Below are positions 48,050 to 60,466 of a stretch of 64,000 bases of DNA, piece by piece. Each line of letters starts with the position of its first letter. Within the stretch, counting starts at the first letter, position 1. The notes beneath the pieces are model-generated. The model was not told the DNA's origin, did no database searches, and saw only the letters and a list, made by a program, of their open reading frames with translations. Source of the stretch: Cryptomeria japonica (taxonomy: Eukaryota; Streptophyta; Pinopsida; Cupressales; Cupressaceae); NCBI RefSeq assembly GCF_030272615.1, contig NC_081414.1:817852396-817916395 (forward strand), read 5' to 3'. Both the position numbers and the translations under genes were made by a program.

Positions 48050-48230
48050 AAATAAAAAAGTGAAAAATCAAAAAAATCAAAAACAGTGAAAAATCAGAAA
48101 AATAAAAAACAGTGAAAAATCAAAAAAATAAAAAAAAGTGAAAAATCAGAAAAAAATTAAAAAAAAGGGAAAAAGCAGAAAAATCCTAAAAAGTGAAAAA
48201 AAAGAAAGAAAAAATCAAATATCAGAATAA
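48040..48230. repeat. A-rich tandem repeat after G1 pol
   Basis: Repeats of about 25-30 bp based on GTGAAAAATCAAAAAAAT, beginning at the end of the integrase frame. Confidence 0.85.
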
Positions 48231-49862
48231 GTGCAATAAAAGAAGATGGTGAAAACCTGGTAAACAGGTGCTATCTGTCAGCTAGCTCTTCCATCTATTA
48301 GTTCATGCATTTTTCTGCTTGCATTCATCTTCCATCAGTGCTATACATGACCATCATAAGCCTTTATACATATGCAGACATTCTAGGTGGCTTCTTACCA
48401 TGGTTTGGATCATTGGATATATCATAATGACTTTGTTTCTAGGCTTGGGGCAAAATCCTACACCTAGTTGGGGGCAAAACTCTTGATCATTTTGAGCTTA
48501 ATCAAACAAGTAGAACAAACAGTTAGACAACTCTTAACAAGCGAAAACTGAGACACATCCAACATTGAACACAAGATCAAACTATCAACTATCAAGATAT
48601 CACAAAATCAAATCTAAGCACATCACACACTTTTCAGTGGATAATATCTTTTGGGATAATGATTGTAACATGATTGTTCAACTTTTCTATATTGTTTTTC
48701 ACTATCATGATTTCTAAGTGACTCCAGGATGTCATTGACTAGAGGAACAAGGAAGAAACATGATATTTTTCTTGTCTACTATCTGAAAATTAATCATTAA
48801 TATGTGCAAATTTGTCTCGGGACATGATCATTAGAATATCATTGAAGACATTTCCGATTTGCATATTGAAATGATTAATACTGCCTGTTTTACGCAAACA
48901 ACACTCAGGTCATTGCGGTTCAATTATACCTAGATGCTTGTGTTAACTTGCTATATCAAAATCCAGGAAAGTAATGCTTAAGTCATCATGGTTTAATTAT
49001 AGCATCGATGTTTGCACTCACTTCCCATATTTCAAAAGCTCAATGATGACAAAATGCAAAATAATCCAGTGACTGGTCCGATCATAGTTTGCATTCCATT
49101 GCATTTTATTTGCATTTTAGCTTGCATTTCATTCTTGCATGGGATCCTGAAGGCTCCTTTAAATCCAAGGTTAAATCTATCGCAAGAATCATCAAAGTAT
49201 CATCACAAGTGTATACGCAATCAGAATGATGACTCATCTCTCTCATGATATTATCAACTCTTATGCTATCTCTCTCAACAGAATCAACAATCAGCATATC
49301 CAAATATTTTTGCAACTTGATATCAACAAACTGTTAGTTCTTTATCTAATCAACCTTATCAAATCAAATCAATCAACCAAACCTAATCAATTTAGATCAT
49401 GTCTTATACAGGATGAATCCATCCTGAAACCAGATGATCTAATTCTGATTCATGTCTTATATAGGATGTATCCTTCCTGAAACTAGACATTTTGATCATG
49501 TCTTATACATGATGAATCCTTCCTGAAACCAAATGCTTTGATCATTGTTGTCTTATACAGGATGAATCCTTCCTGAAACCAGACTGAATCTAATCAATCA
49601 AGATTTTTCAATCTTACCAATCTAAGCAATCAAGCTAATCGAAGACCTCACATTTTCATCAAACCACAATTGGCAAAATCAAATCAAATCTATCAGGATA
49701 TCAATCTTGCAAAACTCCAAAGATCAATTATCTCAATTGATCTCCCGAGGGGGCATCATCATACCAAAATTTAGCAATCAAGAGCTGGGGCATCCTATCA
49801 AATCAATATGATCATCAAAATGAGATTATTCTTTGAATCAACACATCATCACACCTCACTTC
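48231..49862 (+). other. G1 3' untranslated region
   Basis: No coding frame recognised. Contains the 57-bp class tandem repeat at 49395-49590 and several GGGGCAAAA phrases resembling the polypurine tract. Confidence 0.6.
49395..49590. repeat. four tandem copies of a 45-58-bp repeat in G1
   Basis: Each copy carries GTCTTATACAGGATGAATCC followed by TTCCTGAAACCAGA or close variants. Copies start near 49399, 49454, 49498 and 49549. Confidence 0.85.
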
Positions 49863-49876
49863 AAAGAGGGGCAAAA
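49863..49876 (+). other. G1 polypurine tract
   Basis: AAAGAGGGGCAAAA directly before the 3' LTR. Confidence 0.88.
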
Positions 49877-50773
49877 TGTATACACCTAAAAATGGTCTGA
49901 AGATAATTAATTAAACAAGCAATTATTTAATTAACCTCCTCCTCCCCAATTTAATTGAATTCACTAAGTAATTTGATTAAATTTCCCCTTTCATCTACTT
50001 ATTAATAAATCTATGCATTTATTAAATAGGTTCATTTCACCCCTTTAATAAATTAATTCAAATTAATTAATTCCCCCCATCAAAATCATTTCTTCTAAAT
50101 CCTTTAATTAATTAAAACAAATCAAATTCATGAGTTGTTGAGATTAATTATCCTTTTCATATTATTTGAATTCTAAATTCAAATTCTCTTAACTTCTACC
50201 TTTCCTAAACCTAATCCATTCTACCTACCACCATGTCTCCTTTCATCCAACATCTTCTAGAACCTTGTGACACTTGTCACTAAGTGTTCCCTTTCATCTA
50301 ACTCCTTCTAGAAGCCTCTTGACACTTGTCACCCTATAAATAGACCTCATTTTGGAGCTCAAAGGGTCCCAATTTCATATCATTTCTTGCATATTTATTG
50401 ATCCCATCTCATTTTTATCTTATGCATTGTTATTATAGGCATCTATCTTATAGTTTATCAGTTTTTACAATGTTATCATGCTCAATTTTAGCTTAAATCT
50501 TAGCTTAATTTGCTTATCATGTTGCTTAATCATGCTATTCTTGCTAAGATCATGCATTTTCAGCATTCAAATCATCCATCTAAGTGTAGTCAAGTCACTG
50601 GAATTTGCATAATCAGATATGAGCGAATTTTTTATACTCGCATTTACTAGGAGGCAATAAGTCGATTAGCTATGGTTTTACATTTCATTGTTTCAATTTA
50701 TTAACCATTGCTTGTAATGACTTATTGAGTGCATTATGATTGCAGGTACAAGTAGACTTCACAGAGCATGACA
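49877..50773 (+). repeat. G1 3' LTR
   Basis: 897 bp, with a 130-bp deletion relative to the 5' LTR just before the TATA box (TATAAATA, 50335-50342). Confidence 0.92.
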
Positions 50774-52916
50774 ATGGCAATACCAGTTAAACATAGTAAG
50801 ACTTCAAACAACATAAACCTGTAAAATTGAACACTTCAAATAAATTCAATACTTGATAACTACTTCACCCATAAACATATGCATGTGGTATATCAGCAAT
50901 ACCATAAACATTAGCTCTGCATGCATAATCACTCAAACAAAGAATACTTAATCATCACATGAAAAATGCACAACTCATGACACATGGATTTTTCACGTGG
51001 AAACCCAAATGGGAAAAACCACGATGGGGATGAGTACCCACAAGCTTGTTTTGAACTCTTTTGAAGCTCACTTTGTTAGGAGCCTAGTTCGGTTAAAGAC
51101 TTTACAATAAGGTTCTGCTAGGAACCGATCCTATTAAAGATCACCTAGTTAAGGGATGGCTATATACCATGTTAAAGGTTACCTCACTAGAGGATTTAAA
51201 GAACTCAATGAACTTGAGTCACTTGGTTAAAGGATTTACAGTAAGCCTGTTAAAGCTACCTGACAAAGGGATTTTCCTTCTGTTGAAATGGTTAGAAGAC
51301 AATAGGTAAAAATTTGATCTGATAACAACACTATATGCTAAGGTAGATCCTTTTCAGTTCCTCTACTTTGCAAGAACTCTATAGTTTTCACTCACTGGTC
51401 TGGCAAGTATCTCATCACATGGATACATACACAACTTTTTCCAACAACTTACAATAACAAACTCATCGACCTTATAGACAAGAATTAGGTCGGTAACATA
51501 AACCCTAAACCCTAAGAATCTTAGGTTTACAATTACAAGCGGTCCAATCTTGACCGTCCAAACACATTACATAGAATGAAACAATCTCAAATAGATGACA
51601 AGTCATTCTGCATCGTCCATTCTTCACCGCACATAGAAAGAAGTAACCCATCACGCTTTCTTCTCATACCGCTAAGAAGAATGTTCATTCCTGAGGTAGA
51701 CATTTAACGTTGTCAATATTCACATGCAAGATCCTCAAGGAAATCCTTTACGTGCACAAAATTGATATGGCATCTTGATCTCATCCTTATTTCTTAGCAA
51801 ACTCATCACAGAATATCATCGGTTGCATCACACAAGCTAGATTTCTAAACCGGAAACCCCAGAGCTGAGACTACCAACCGGTAGTCACACTTAGTGAAAC
51901 CCTAACACCGGTTCACTACATCTCTTCATATCGGTTGACCTGTATTGCTTCCAAGCTTCATATCAGTGCATACCAGTGTACTTGCTTGAACACATATTGA
52001 CATTAATGACAACATATATTGTCACCTGTTCATCATATGCCAACACATATATGCAATAATATTGCATGCGGACCAAAACAATGTTGGTTAAGACATAATA
52101 TGGACCTAAATAACCACCATGAACACCAGACACATCAAGGAATTATGCCTCAAATATCTGCAACTAAAATCATTGTGTCGATAAAGAACATGAAGAAGAT
52201 CATCGGATCAACAAAATCATCCATAACATCGTCACTAATCAATGTAGACTACCAACACACATAGAACATGATCTAGAAACATCTACAAGCAATGTGAATC
52301 ACATCGCAACAACTGCATCAACTCAGAATACTAGAATCATCATCATCTTTGTACCGAAGCTCAAAAACATGCACAAAACTGATTGTCAAACTGAAAGATT
52401 CACTTATGGACCTCCAAATCATGAACCACTCGAACTGAGGATACACATCAACATCCCAAACACATCCCACACATCCATAGATAAAGATATTATAACATCG
52501 GAGCAATACACTTCAATTTACCGAACACTGGCAATACTAAGCAACTGATAAGCTAACCTAAATATGGGATCTCAGAACTTGATCAAATCTCCATTTAGAC
52601 CTCTAAAATTTTAGTTCAATCAGCTACAAATAAGTATCTCAAAACCCAGTAATCCACAATAGCTCATCTACAACACACTAGCCTAACCAATTCTTTCAAT
52701 TTGACTGCAACATTGAAACACATGGAGAAATATGTTGACATCAATGACAACACATTACTCAACAATATCCAATAATCTCCCCCTTTGGTATTGTTGGAAA
52801 TATATGAATGTGAAAAATAATCAATGACAAAGAAAATAATTCAACTACCAACAATATCCCTCAAAATCACAGAGAACAACTCCCCATTTGACTAATAACA
52901 ACTTACACACAAATCT

Positions 52917-53123
52917 AGAGAAATTATTGCTAGCTTTAAAGTTATTATAATTGAACATACCTTTAGAGAAAAAAATTTGGTTGTGGATGGCTTGGAAAAC
53001 CTAGGCGTTAATTTCGAAGCTCAAAGTATTTGGTATAGGGAAGGTAATATTAATTTTAATATTAAAGATCTTATAAGAAAGGACAGATTCATGGGGAAAG
53101 AGGGATTGCACAATCATTTATGA
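52917..53123 (+). pseudogene. L2 RNase H C-terminus
   Basis: Open from the truncation point: REIIASFKVIIIEHTFREKN, LVVDGLENLGVNFEAQSIWY, then KDLIRKDR to TGA at 53121-53123. The HTFREKNLVVDGLENLGV string matches the last conserved block of RNase H domains at the end of plant LINE ORF2 (H-x-REGN-x-VAD-x-LAN-x-G), with two changes from that pattern. No stop before the terminal TGA. Confidence 0.75.
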
Positions 53124-54569
53124 AAGTTGTAATGAGTAATCTATACATTTATAGAAATTTTATGATTACTTGGCAAAGTGGCAGAGTCCTAATCAAATAT
53201 ATTAATCCTCTGCACACTTTGTGGGTTAACATTTTCAAAATTTCAAGAGGCAATTGGAAGGAAGCACCAAAATTGTAGAAGAACAGAGTTGGTATTTTGA
53301 ACTTGAAAATGGGAGGGGATCTAAGGAGAGAGGAACCTGATAACATCTTCAGATGGCAGGAAATGCCAAAGGTATGGACTAAGATGGAAAAGGGGTTCAT
53401 GACTAATTTCATGGAGAAGCTAGTCGATTATGATAAAGGTAGGGTTAATCTTGCAGTCACCAAAATCACTGAAAACTAGATTAACGGGTCTTTCAAAATT
53501 CATGGTGTGAGGTTTAAGTTTGATGCGGACCTCATAGTGACAGTAATAGGTATCCCCCACTCAGGTCTTAATTTTTTAGAGATTTGAAAGTTTCTAATAA
53601 TATGGTTAAGCTTTTTCTATGCAAAGAGAAGGAGAGGGCAGAAATTGGTAAAGCTACAGGGGGATATTATAATGCTTCCAACATTAAGAAAATTTGGGGC
53701 TGTGTGTTGAATGCTATCATGGAATACATTACTGTGGAGGGTCATTTCACTAGGGCTGATACATACCATTTTGTGTTTTTAAATCATTTTAGGCATGAGA
53801 AAAGGATTTATCTGCCCTACTATCTCTTCAAGTCTCTGTCGAGATCTCTTAATAAGCACAACAAGAATCCTTGCTATCCAAGAAAATAAGAGATTGTTTG
53901 CGTCTCCAGGGAAAGGTAAGAGAAAGGTGGAGGAAGGTGGGCCCAACAAGGAAGAGTCAACTCAAAGGAAAAAGAGAAAAAGTGCTACTCGGATGAGAAT
54001 TCAAGAGGACAAGAATGATTTAGAGGATACTGGAAAAGATGGTAGTGAGATGGAAATAGATGAGTCTGGAGGGGAGGAAAGTTGGAAAGAAGAGGATGCG
54101 GGGGAAGAGGAAGGAGAAGCTGAAGATGTGTCTGACCAAGATAGTCCTACCCATAGTGTTAGTTTAGGCGATGACAATAGCCAGCCTATGGAGGAGAAGG
54201 ATGATAAGATTAATGAGGAAAAAGATATGGATATTGAGAATGAGAAGAATAAGCAATTTGAGCAAGAAATTGACAAGGAGAATCCGAGCAAGGATAAGGA
54301 GTATGCTGGAGAAGGGTTATTTCTGGATAATCTCAAAAACCTTTTTGAGGCTAGATTGGGTTTTGACAGGTGGACTTATGAAGTTATTAAGAATCTGGAA
54401 AAAATGGGAAGCATCTGGAAGAGAATAGGAAGAAAGATGAAAGGGACCAGAAGCAATGGAAGCAGGACATGGAGGAAAAAGCTAAGAAGATGGAAGCTCA
54501 GATTGAAAATCTGGAGGAAGGAAAAACTGCTATGAAAAACCTATTGGTTATTATTCTGGATATCTTAAC

Positions 54570-55627
54570 TGTTGGTATTTTGGTATGGTTTTGTCATTGA
54601 TGTCAACACCTACTAAAACACTAGCACTTTGGAGATCCAGTAGCATTAACTGACAAGCAAGTAACTATTGCACAGTTACTGGTATATGGTTCATCGACAG
54701 GATATAATGATCACTGGCACTTGGAATGATATGGAAGACACTTGGTAATATCAAAGACATCATGTGGACATATTATCTTAATGAATTAATCATTGGTATA
54801 TTCATATTTGCATATTTGCTTTTACCGGCAAATAGGTCTAGGGTTATCCAGGGTTACACCGACAGGTTATCTATTCCAGATCAGCATGGCATGCTATGGA
54901 GATGATTAATTATTGTTGTAAATGCATTAAGCCGACATGTTCAATTGGTTATTGCATCAGATATTATATTGTTTGTAAAATGTTTTATTGTAATATCTTG
55001 TAGAGCCGACCTACTAAAATTGGCCTTAGGTTATGCTATAAATGTAAGATCTTATTTGTAAGATCAAATGTGGAATGCGAAAGAGAATTGTGTGAAGGTA
55101 TATGTGAGATTAAGTAGTGCAATACATGCAGACATCATTTGAAGGTGAAGCTAGGTTTTTGTGAAAGCATATCAGCATTACACCGATACTGAATCTAGCA
55201 TATGAAGATGCCATTTTAAGAAGTACATTCTTATTGGATTTAACCATCCAATTGTAGTCAGTGTGACTCCCATTTTTTGATTGAGCAATGAGCTCTAGGC
55301 GCTTGGCCTTTTTGCATGTGTAGACCCCATTTATGTACACTTACTATCTGCAGTAGTATCATCTAATTGTGGGTAAGGTTTCCCATAGTGGTTTTTCCCC
55401 TTACAGGGTTTCCACATGCAAATATTGGTGTTCTATGTTGTGGATGACTTTGTGTTTATGTTTCATGCACTAATCTTTACCGGTATAGCAATTAACTATT
55501 AAAACTATCTACCGACATATTTAACTGGTTTACCAATATTAAGCATTAAGTTGGTTAAGTTGTTTTTGGTTTGAATTTAGTTGACAACTGATTCACCCCC
55601 CCTCTCAATTGTCCCTGGGACCTAACA
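54570..55627 (+). repeat. C2 5' LTR
   Basis: 1058 bp, TGTTGG...CCTAACA. TATAAATG near 55037 is the probable TATA box. A degenerate primer site (TGGTATCAAAG) follows at 55630. Confidence 0.92.
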
Positions 55628-55683
55628 ATTGGTATCAAAGTTTAGTCCTCTTTTGTAGAAGTTTAACAGCTTGAGGAGATCCA

Positions 55684-58600
55684 ATGTCTACTAGCTATTT
55701 CAGGAAGGATAGTCCTAAACTTGATGGAACCAACTATGGCATATGGAAGATCAGAATGGAGACACATCTGAATTGCATTGGAAAGGACATCTAGGATGTT
55801 ACAAAGAATGGTTATACTATTGTTGTACCAAGTCAGCCCAGTCCAGCTAACTTGACTAAAGATGAAGAAAATGATTGCAAAGCAAGAGAAGCACTTCTGA
55901 GCACATTATCAGATCAACAAATCATGGGACTATCAGATAGGTCTACTGCTAAAGCTATTTGGGATCATTTGGAAACATTGAATGAAGGAGATCCCATAGT
56001 TAAAATTGCAAAACTTGAAAGCTTCCGGGTCAAGTATGAACATCTGAAAATGGAAGAAGATGAAAGGATTTTTGCTTTTATGGAAAGAGTAAATGAAATT
56101 GTTTTGGGCATTAAATGTTGTGGAGGAACCTTAAGTGAGGATGAAATTGTTTCAAAAGTCTTAAGAGGATTTCCACTGGCATATAAAATGAAGTTTACTG
56201 CTATAAATGAGTTGAGAACAATGCCTGATACATCAATAACTAGGGATACATTGATTGGGAAACTTTCAGCTTTTGAAATTGAAGAATTTGGTCTTGTTGC
56301 TACTATTAAGACAGATTTAGCCTTTAAAGCATCAACATCATTTGCTCCATCATTTGACAAATCTGATTGGAAAACCTTTTATGCAAGATAACTTGAAGAA
56401 AGCAGGAAAGAAAATGAAGAACTTGAAGAACTTGAAGCACTATTTGCAAGGAAAATGCCTAAAGGTCTAGTTGGAAGTAAGTATGAAGGTAAAGCACCCT
56501 TTAAATGTTTTAACTGCAATAAGATTGGTCATATGGCTTCGAGATGCCCTGGTAGACATGCTAGACTAAGAGAAGAAGCTAGAAGAACATACAAGCCTAA
56601 TCTTGAATATCAGAGATACAAATTTAAGAAGAATAAAGACAAATCTTGTTACATTGTTGATGAAGGTGTGACTGATGATTCTGATGAGGATCCAACAAAC
56701 AATGGATGGGTTTTTGTTGCTATAACAGAAGATCAATCAACACCTACTACTCAACTGGTAGAACAAGCCCTAGCAGCTAAAGTTGAAGTAAAGGATGAAT
56801 GGATCATTGACTCAGGATGCTCACATCATATGATAGGAGACAAGGGTAAATTCTTGAACTTTCAAGACTACAATGGAGGTTTAGTAAGATTTGGAGATGA
56901 CAAAGCTTGTTCAATCAAAGATAAATTTTGGATTAAAGCTATGGAAGAAGAATTAGAACAAATTGAGAAAAATAACACTTGGACATTAGTTCCCTGCCCT
57001 AAAGATAAAAATGTAATTGGAACCAAATGGGTATTCAAAAACAAACTTAATGAATATGGTAAGGTTGTTAGAAATAAAGCAAGACTAGTGTGTAAGGGAT
57101 ATTCTCAGAAGGAAGGAGTTGATTACAATGAAACCTTTGCACCGGTAGATAGAATTGAGGCAGTCAGATTATTTTTGGCTTTTGCAACACACAAGAACTA
57201 CAAAGTTTATCAAATGGATATTAAATGTACATTTTTGAATGGAGATCTTGAAGAGGAAGTCTATATTTAAAAACCTAATGGATTTTCTTTGATAGATGAC
57301 AATGATATGGTTTGTAGGTTAAGAAAAGCTCTGTATGGATTAAAACAAGCCCCAAGAGCTTGGTATGCAAGATTGGATAAGTATCTTTTAAAGATTGGTT
57401 TTACTAAAGGAAATGCAAACATCAATTTATATTACAAAATAACTAATGATGACATCTTGATTATAGAAGTATTCATTGATGATATAATTGTAGCGTCGTA
57501 AATTGTACGCACTTGCTAGGGTGGTACAATTTCACACCTAGTTTAGCACCCGCCTTAGTGCATTTTGCATTCTGCATTGCATTTCTCCCTAAGCACTTAA
57601 TTAATCAAATTAATTAGGTCTAAGGTCTTATTTCATCATTCTCTACATCATAAAGTTGGGCCCTTTCACTAAAGCGCGCCCTTCGTATTTTATTTCTCCA
57701 ATACACCACTTAATCAAAAACCCTAATTAAGTCCTATTTTGAACTTGGGGGCTTGGTTTCGGGGTCTAAACATCTCGAAATCACTTGTAACTTTGGGATT
57801 CTCTCTAAAATCATCATATCCAACGGCCCTGAAAATTTGGTGAAAAGTTGTCGGGACCATGGCGCCCGTGCACATGGTCCCGGACATTTTTCCCAAAATT
57901 TTGGGAGCATGATCCAATCATAAAATAAAGCTTAACCCCAAGAAATTGGCAGGATATTCAATCTCTAGGTCGGCCAAAATACAAATTTATGACCTAGGGT
58001 TTCATACATAAAAGCTCTCTTTCCTCATTTGAAGGGATCCGATTTTTGGTTTTCAGGAACTGGATATGCAGCGAAAGGGCAGATCTTTGAGGACTTCAAC
58101 AACATTCAACATCATTCTATCAAGCATCTATCAAACTCATTCATCCACTTAGGGCTTGGAAGACATTGAAGAACAATAGGAGATTACCGACTGAAGATTG
58201 GCTTGTACTCCTCCCTTGAGGGTTGGGTATGATTTCATATTGTTTTCATGTCTTTGCATAAGCCTTGATATGTCATTTATTCATGCTTTAGATCACATTG
58301 CATCTTGATTTAGAGCATTTGCGTTATCATTTACAAGCAATTAGGGTTTACTTTCTAGGTTGCTCTAGTTTGCTTTCTTGCATTTTAGGACCTTGCACAC
58401 ACACTAGGTCTGCACACACAATACATTTTACAAAACAACTTGGCTATTCGTGGAGGTGGAAATCACCGAAGCGGGGGTTTGACTAAGGCAAAACCCTATA
58501 TAGCCGCCCTTCCCCCTTTTTCAGATATTATTGCAGGTTTCAGGATTCGGACGACGCCACGGGATACAGATCCGGAGAGAGAAGGCTGAGACAGAACCCT

Positions 58601-60087
58601 GTGTGAAATTGCTGATCAGAAGACTGGGACAGGGGCGCTGGGTGCCCTGGTCCTGCCAGGACAGGGGGGCTGGGCGCCCTGGTCCCTGGGACAGAGGCGC
58701 TGGGTGCCCTGGTCCTCCGGACAGACAGTGTACAGACAGTTTCTAGACAGTGTTTCAGAGTGCAGAACAGTGGTTTCCAGTGCAGTTTTCAGGACAGTGG
58801 CGCCTGCGCCCCCATCCCGAACATTTTCAGTCCGATTTTGACTCCGGGTACATATCTGCATTCTCATTTCATCCTTGTACTTACAGCTATTTATTGCTTG
58901 ATCTCAATTCTACAATCTTGTTATTAGTTCATATTTGCATTTTGGGGTTAGGGTTTGAACTTACATTACTTAATCTTAAAATTTCAACAAGGGAATAGAA
59001 ATCCTAATAGATATCCCATGGCTCTCTCTTTCACCAAAAGAAGTAGCCAATTGTGCGATATCTCTAGGCTCTTTCGTATTTCGCAATGTGTGTCAAAAGG
59101 TAGGATTAGGATACATTGACCTAGTCTCACTTTTTCCCCTACACAATAATCTTTGGAGGAGAAGATGGATTATGTAAGGAATTTTCTATTAAAATGCAGC
59201 AAGAATTTGAAATGTCTATGATTGGAGAAATACAATTCTTTTTAGGATTGCAGATTTCACAGACTGATAAAGGTATATTCTTGAGTCAATCCAAATACTT
59301 AAAAGAGTTACTAAAGAAATTTGGGATGGAGAACTCTAAACTGGTAAGCACACCTATGACTAGAAATGACAAATTATCTCAAAGGGATGAATCTACACTT
59401 GTTAATCCAACTAGATACAAATCTATGATAGGAGGTTTACTGTATTTAACACAAACTAGACCTGATATTATGAATGCAATATGTATTGTTTCAAGATTTC
59501 AAATTAATCCTAGAGAAAATCATGAATCGGTAGTAAAAAGGATTTTTCGGTACTTACAAGGCACTATAAATGTTGGATTATGGTATCGTAGAGATGAAAA
59601 TTTTGATCTATGTGCATACACAGATGCAAATTGGGCAAGAGATGTGGATGATAGGAAAAGCACCATTGGCGGAGCATTCTTTCTTAGAAACAGATTAGTT
59701 TCTTGGTTGAGTAAGAAACAAAGTTGTACATCTTTATCAACAACAGAATCAGAATATGTTGCAGCAGCAACCAACTGTACACAAGTACTATGGCTTAAGA
59801 AAATGTTGAAAAACATAAAGGTAAAGTGCAAGGAACCTATTACTATCTATTGTGATAACACTGCAACAATTGATATATCTAAGAATCTAGTACTACATTC
59901 TAAAACAAAACATGTTTCTATCAAACTGAATTTTCTAAGGGAAAAAGTTGAAGAAAAGGAGATAAAACTAGTTTATGTGAATACTAAAGAACAACTTGCA
60001 GATATTTTTACAAAACCTTTTCTTAAGGAAAATTTTGAATATCTCAGAGATCAACTTGGAGTCATACCACCACCAGTAGAGACTTAG
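55684..60087 (+). pseudogene. C2 gag-protease-RT-RNase H frame
   Basis: ATG at 55684 (MSTSYFRKDSPKLDG). Stops at about 55792, 56389-56391 and 57268-57270 are in frame. Gag is UBN2-like; the knuckle is CFNCNKIGHMASRC; protease is WIIDSGCSHHM. At about 56925 the protease frame (FGDDKACSIK) joins directly to the pre-RT block (KFWIKAMEEELEQIEKN), so the whole integrase and connecting part are missing while the frame is kept. RT keeps KVYQMDIKCTFLNGDLEEE and VFIDDII, where a 1657-bp solo LTR is inserted. RT and RNase H resume at 59151 and end ADIFTKPFLKE, TAG 60085-60087. Confidence 0.92.
57489..59145. mobile_element. solo gypsy LTR inside C2 RT
   Basis: 1657 bp from TGTAGCGTCG to CCCCTACACA, flanked by ATAAT at 57484-57488 and 59146-59150. 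It is distantly like the G2/G3 LTRs: TGTAGCGTC start, the AAAAGTTGTCGGGACC...GGTCCCGGAC palindromic module near 57840-57890, and GC-rich GCGCTGGGTGCCCTGGTCC units at 58625-58720. No interior sequence. Confidence 0.88.
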
Positions 60088-60453
60088 GAAGTTGATGATT
60101 GTCATCAACCGATAGAATTAACAGACAAATCTTTTATTCTGGTCTTTAATGAGGAAGCTACTTCTCAGGGGGAGTAGTTGGTATATTGAATTGATTGGTA
60201 TTTTGTATATGAACTTGGTTTTGTTGTAACTTTGGCATTCGATGTCAAAGGGGGAGAGATTGGTATGGAAAAACTCACAAAAACTTTGAAAAAGACAAGG
60301 AAAACACATGTTGCTCCTAGGGGGAGAGATTATTACTCTCTGTATGTATTTTGATTTCTGGTTATGATCTTTTTGGAGATTGTTGGTTTTTGGTATTTGG
60401 CATTTCTGTTTTGGCACTTTGATGGTTTTTCCATCTTGTGTTGCCATCAATGC

Positions 60454-60466
60454 AAAAGGGGGAGAT
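60454..60466 (+). other. C2 polypurine tract
   Basis: AAAAGGGGGAGAT directly before the 3' LTR. GGGGGAGAGAT-type purine runs also occur upstream near 60250 and 60320. Confidence 0.88.

Larger units (their letters stand above)
31822..50773 (+). mobile_element. Ty3/gypsy retrotransposon G1, full length, nested
   Basis: Flanked by ATGGC at 31817-31821 and 50774-50778, inside the C3 LTR. LTRs are 31822-32826 and 49877-50773, both TGTATACACC...CA. The 3' LTR lacks about 130 bp before the TATA box and has a short AT insertion. Interior: PBS, long leader, protease, an unassigned spacer frame, a start of RT, RNase H, integrase, tandem repeats and a polypurine tract. Most of the RT and a recognisable gag are missing. 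The C-terminus has no chromodomain, so it is not a chromovirus. Confidence 0.93.
25860..52045 (-). mobile_element. Copia retrotransposon C3, full length, split by G1
   Basis: Flanked by CATAT at 25855-25859 and 52046-52050. The left LTR is 25860-27268 (1409 bp). The right LTR is 31683-31821 plus 50779-52045 (about 1406 bp net). Both run TGATGA...GCCAACA. LTR divergence by eye is near 5%, so it is older than C1. The interior codes gag-pol on the minus strand. Confidence 0.92.
25247..52774 (-). mobile_element. Copia C5 LTR (3' LTR), split by C3
   Basis: The outermost element of the nest. The LTR runs TGTTGGCAATAATGC (25247-25859) and continues at 52051-52774, about 1337 bp net, ending CCAATA where CCAACA is expected. 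It is followed by ATCTCCCCCTTTGG, the complement of a polypurine tract. Interior remnants lie at 52775-52899 and 62001-62962. The 5' half of the element is absent. Confidence 0.75.

Noticed and set aside
48040-48230. Regular A-rich repeats as a CRISPR-like array
   Set aside because: Low-complexity tandem repeat without unique spacers, inside a plant gypsy element.
54001-54336. 111-codon minus-strand frame rich in Ser
   Set aside because: Antisense shadow of the Glu/Asp-rich part of the L2 downstream ORF.
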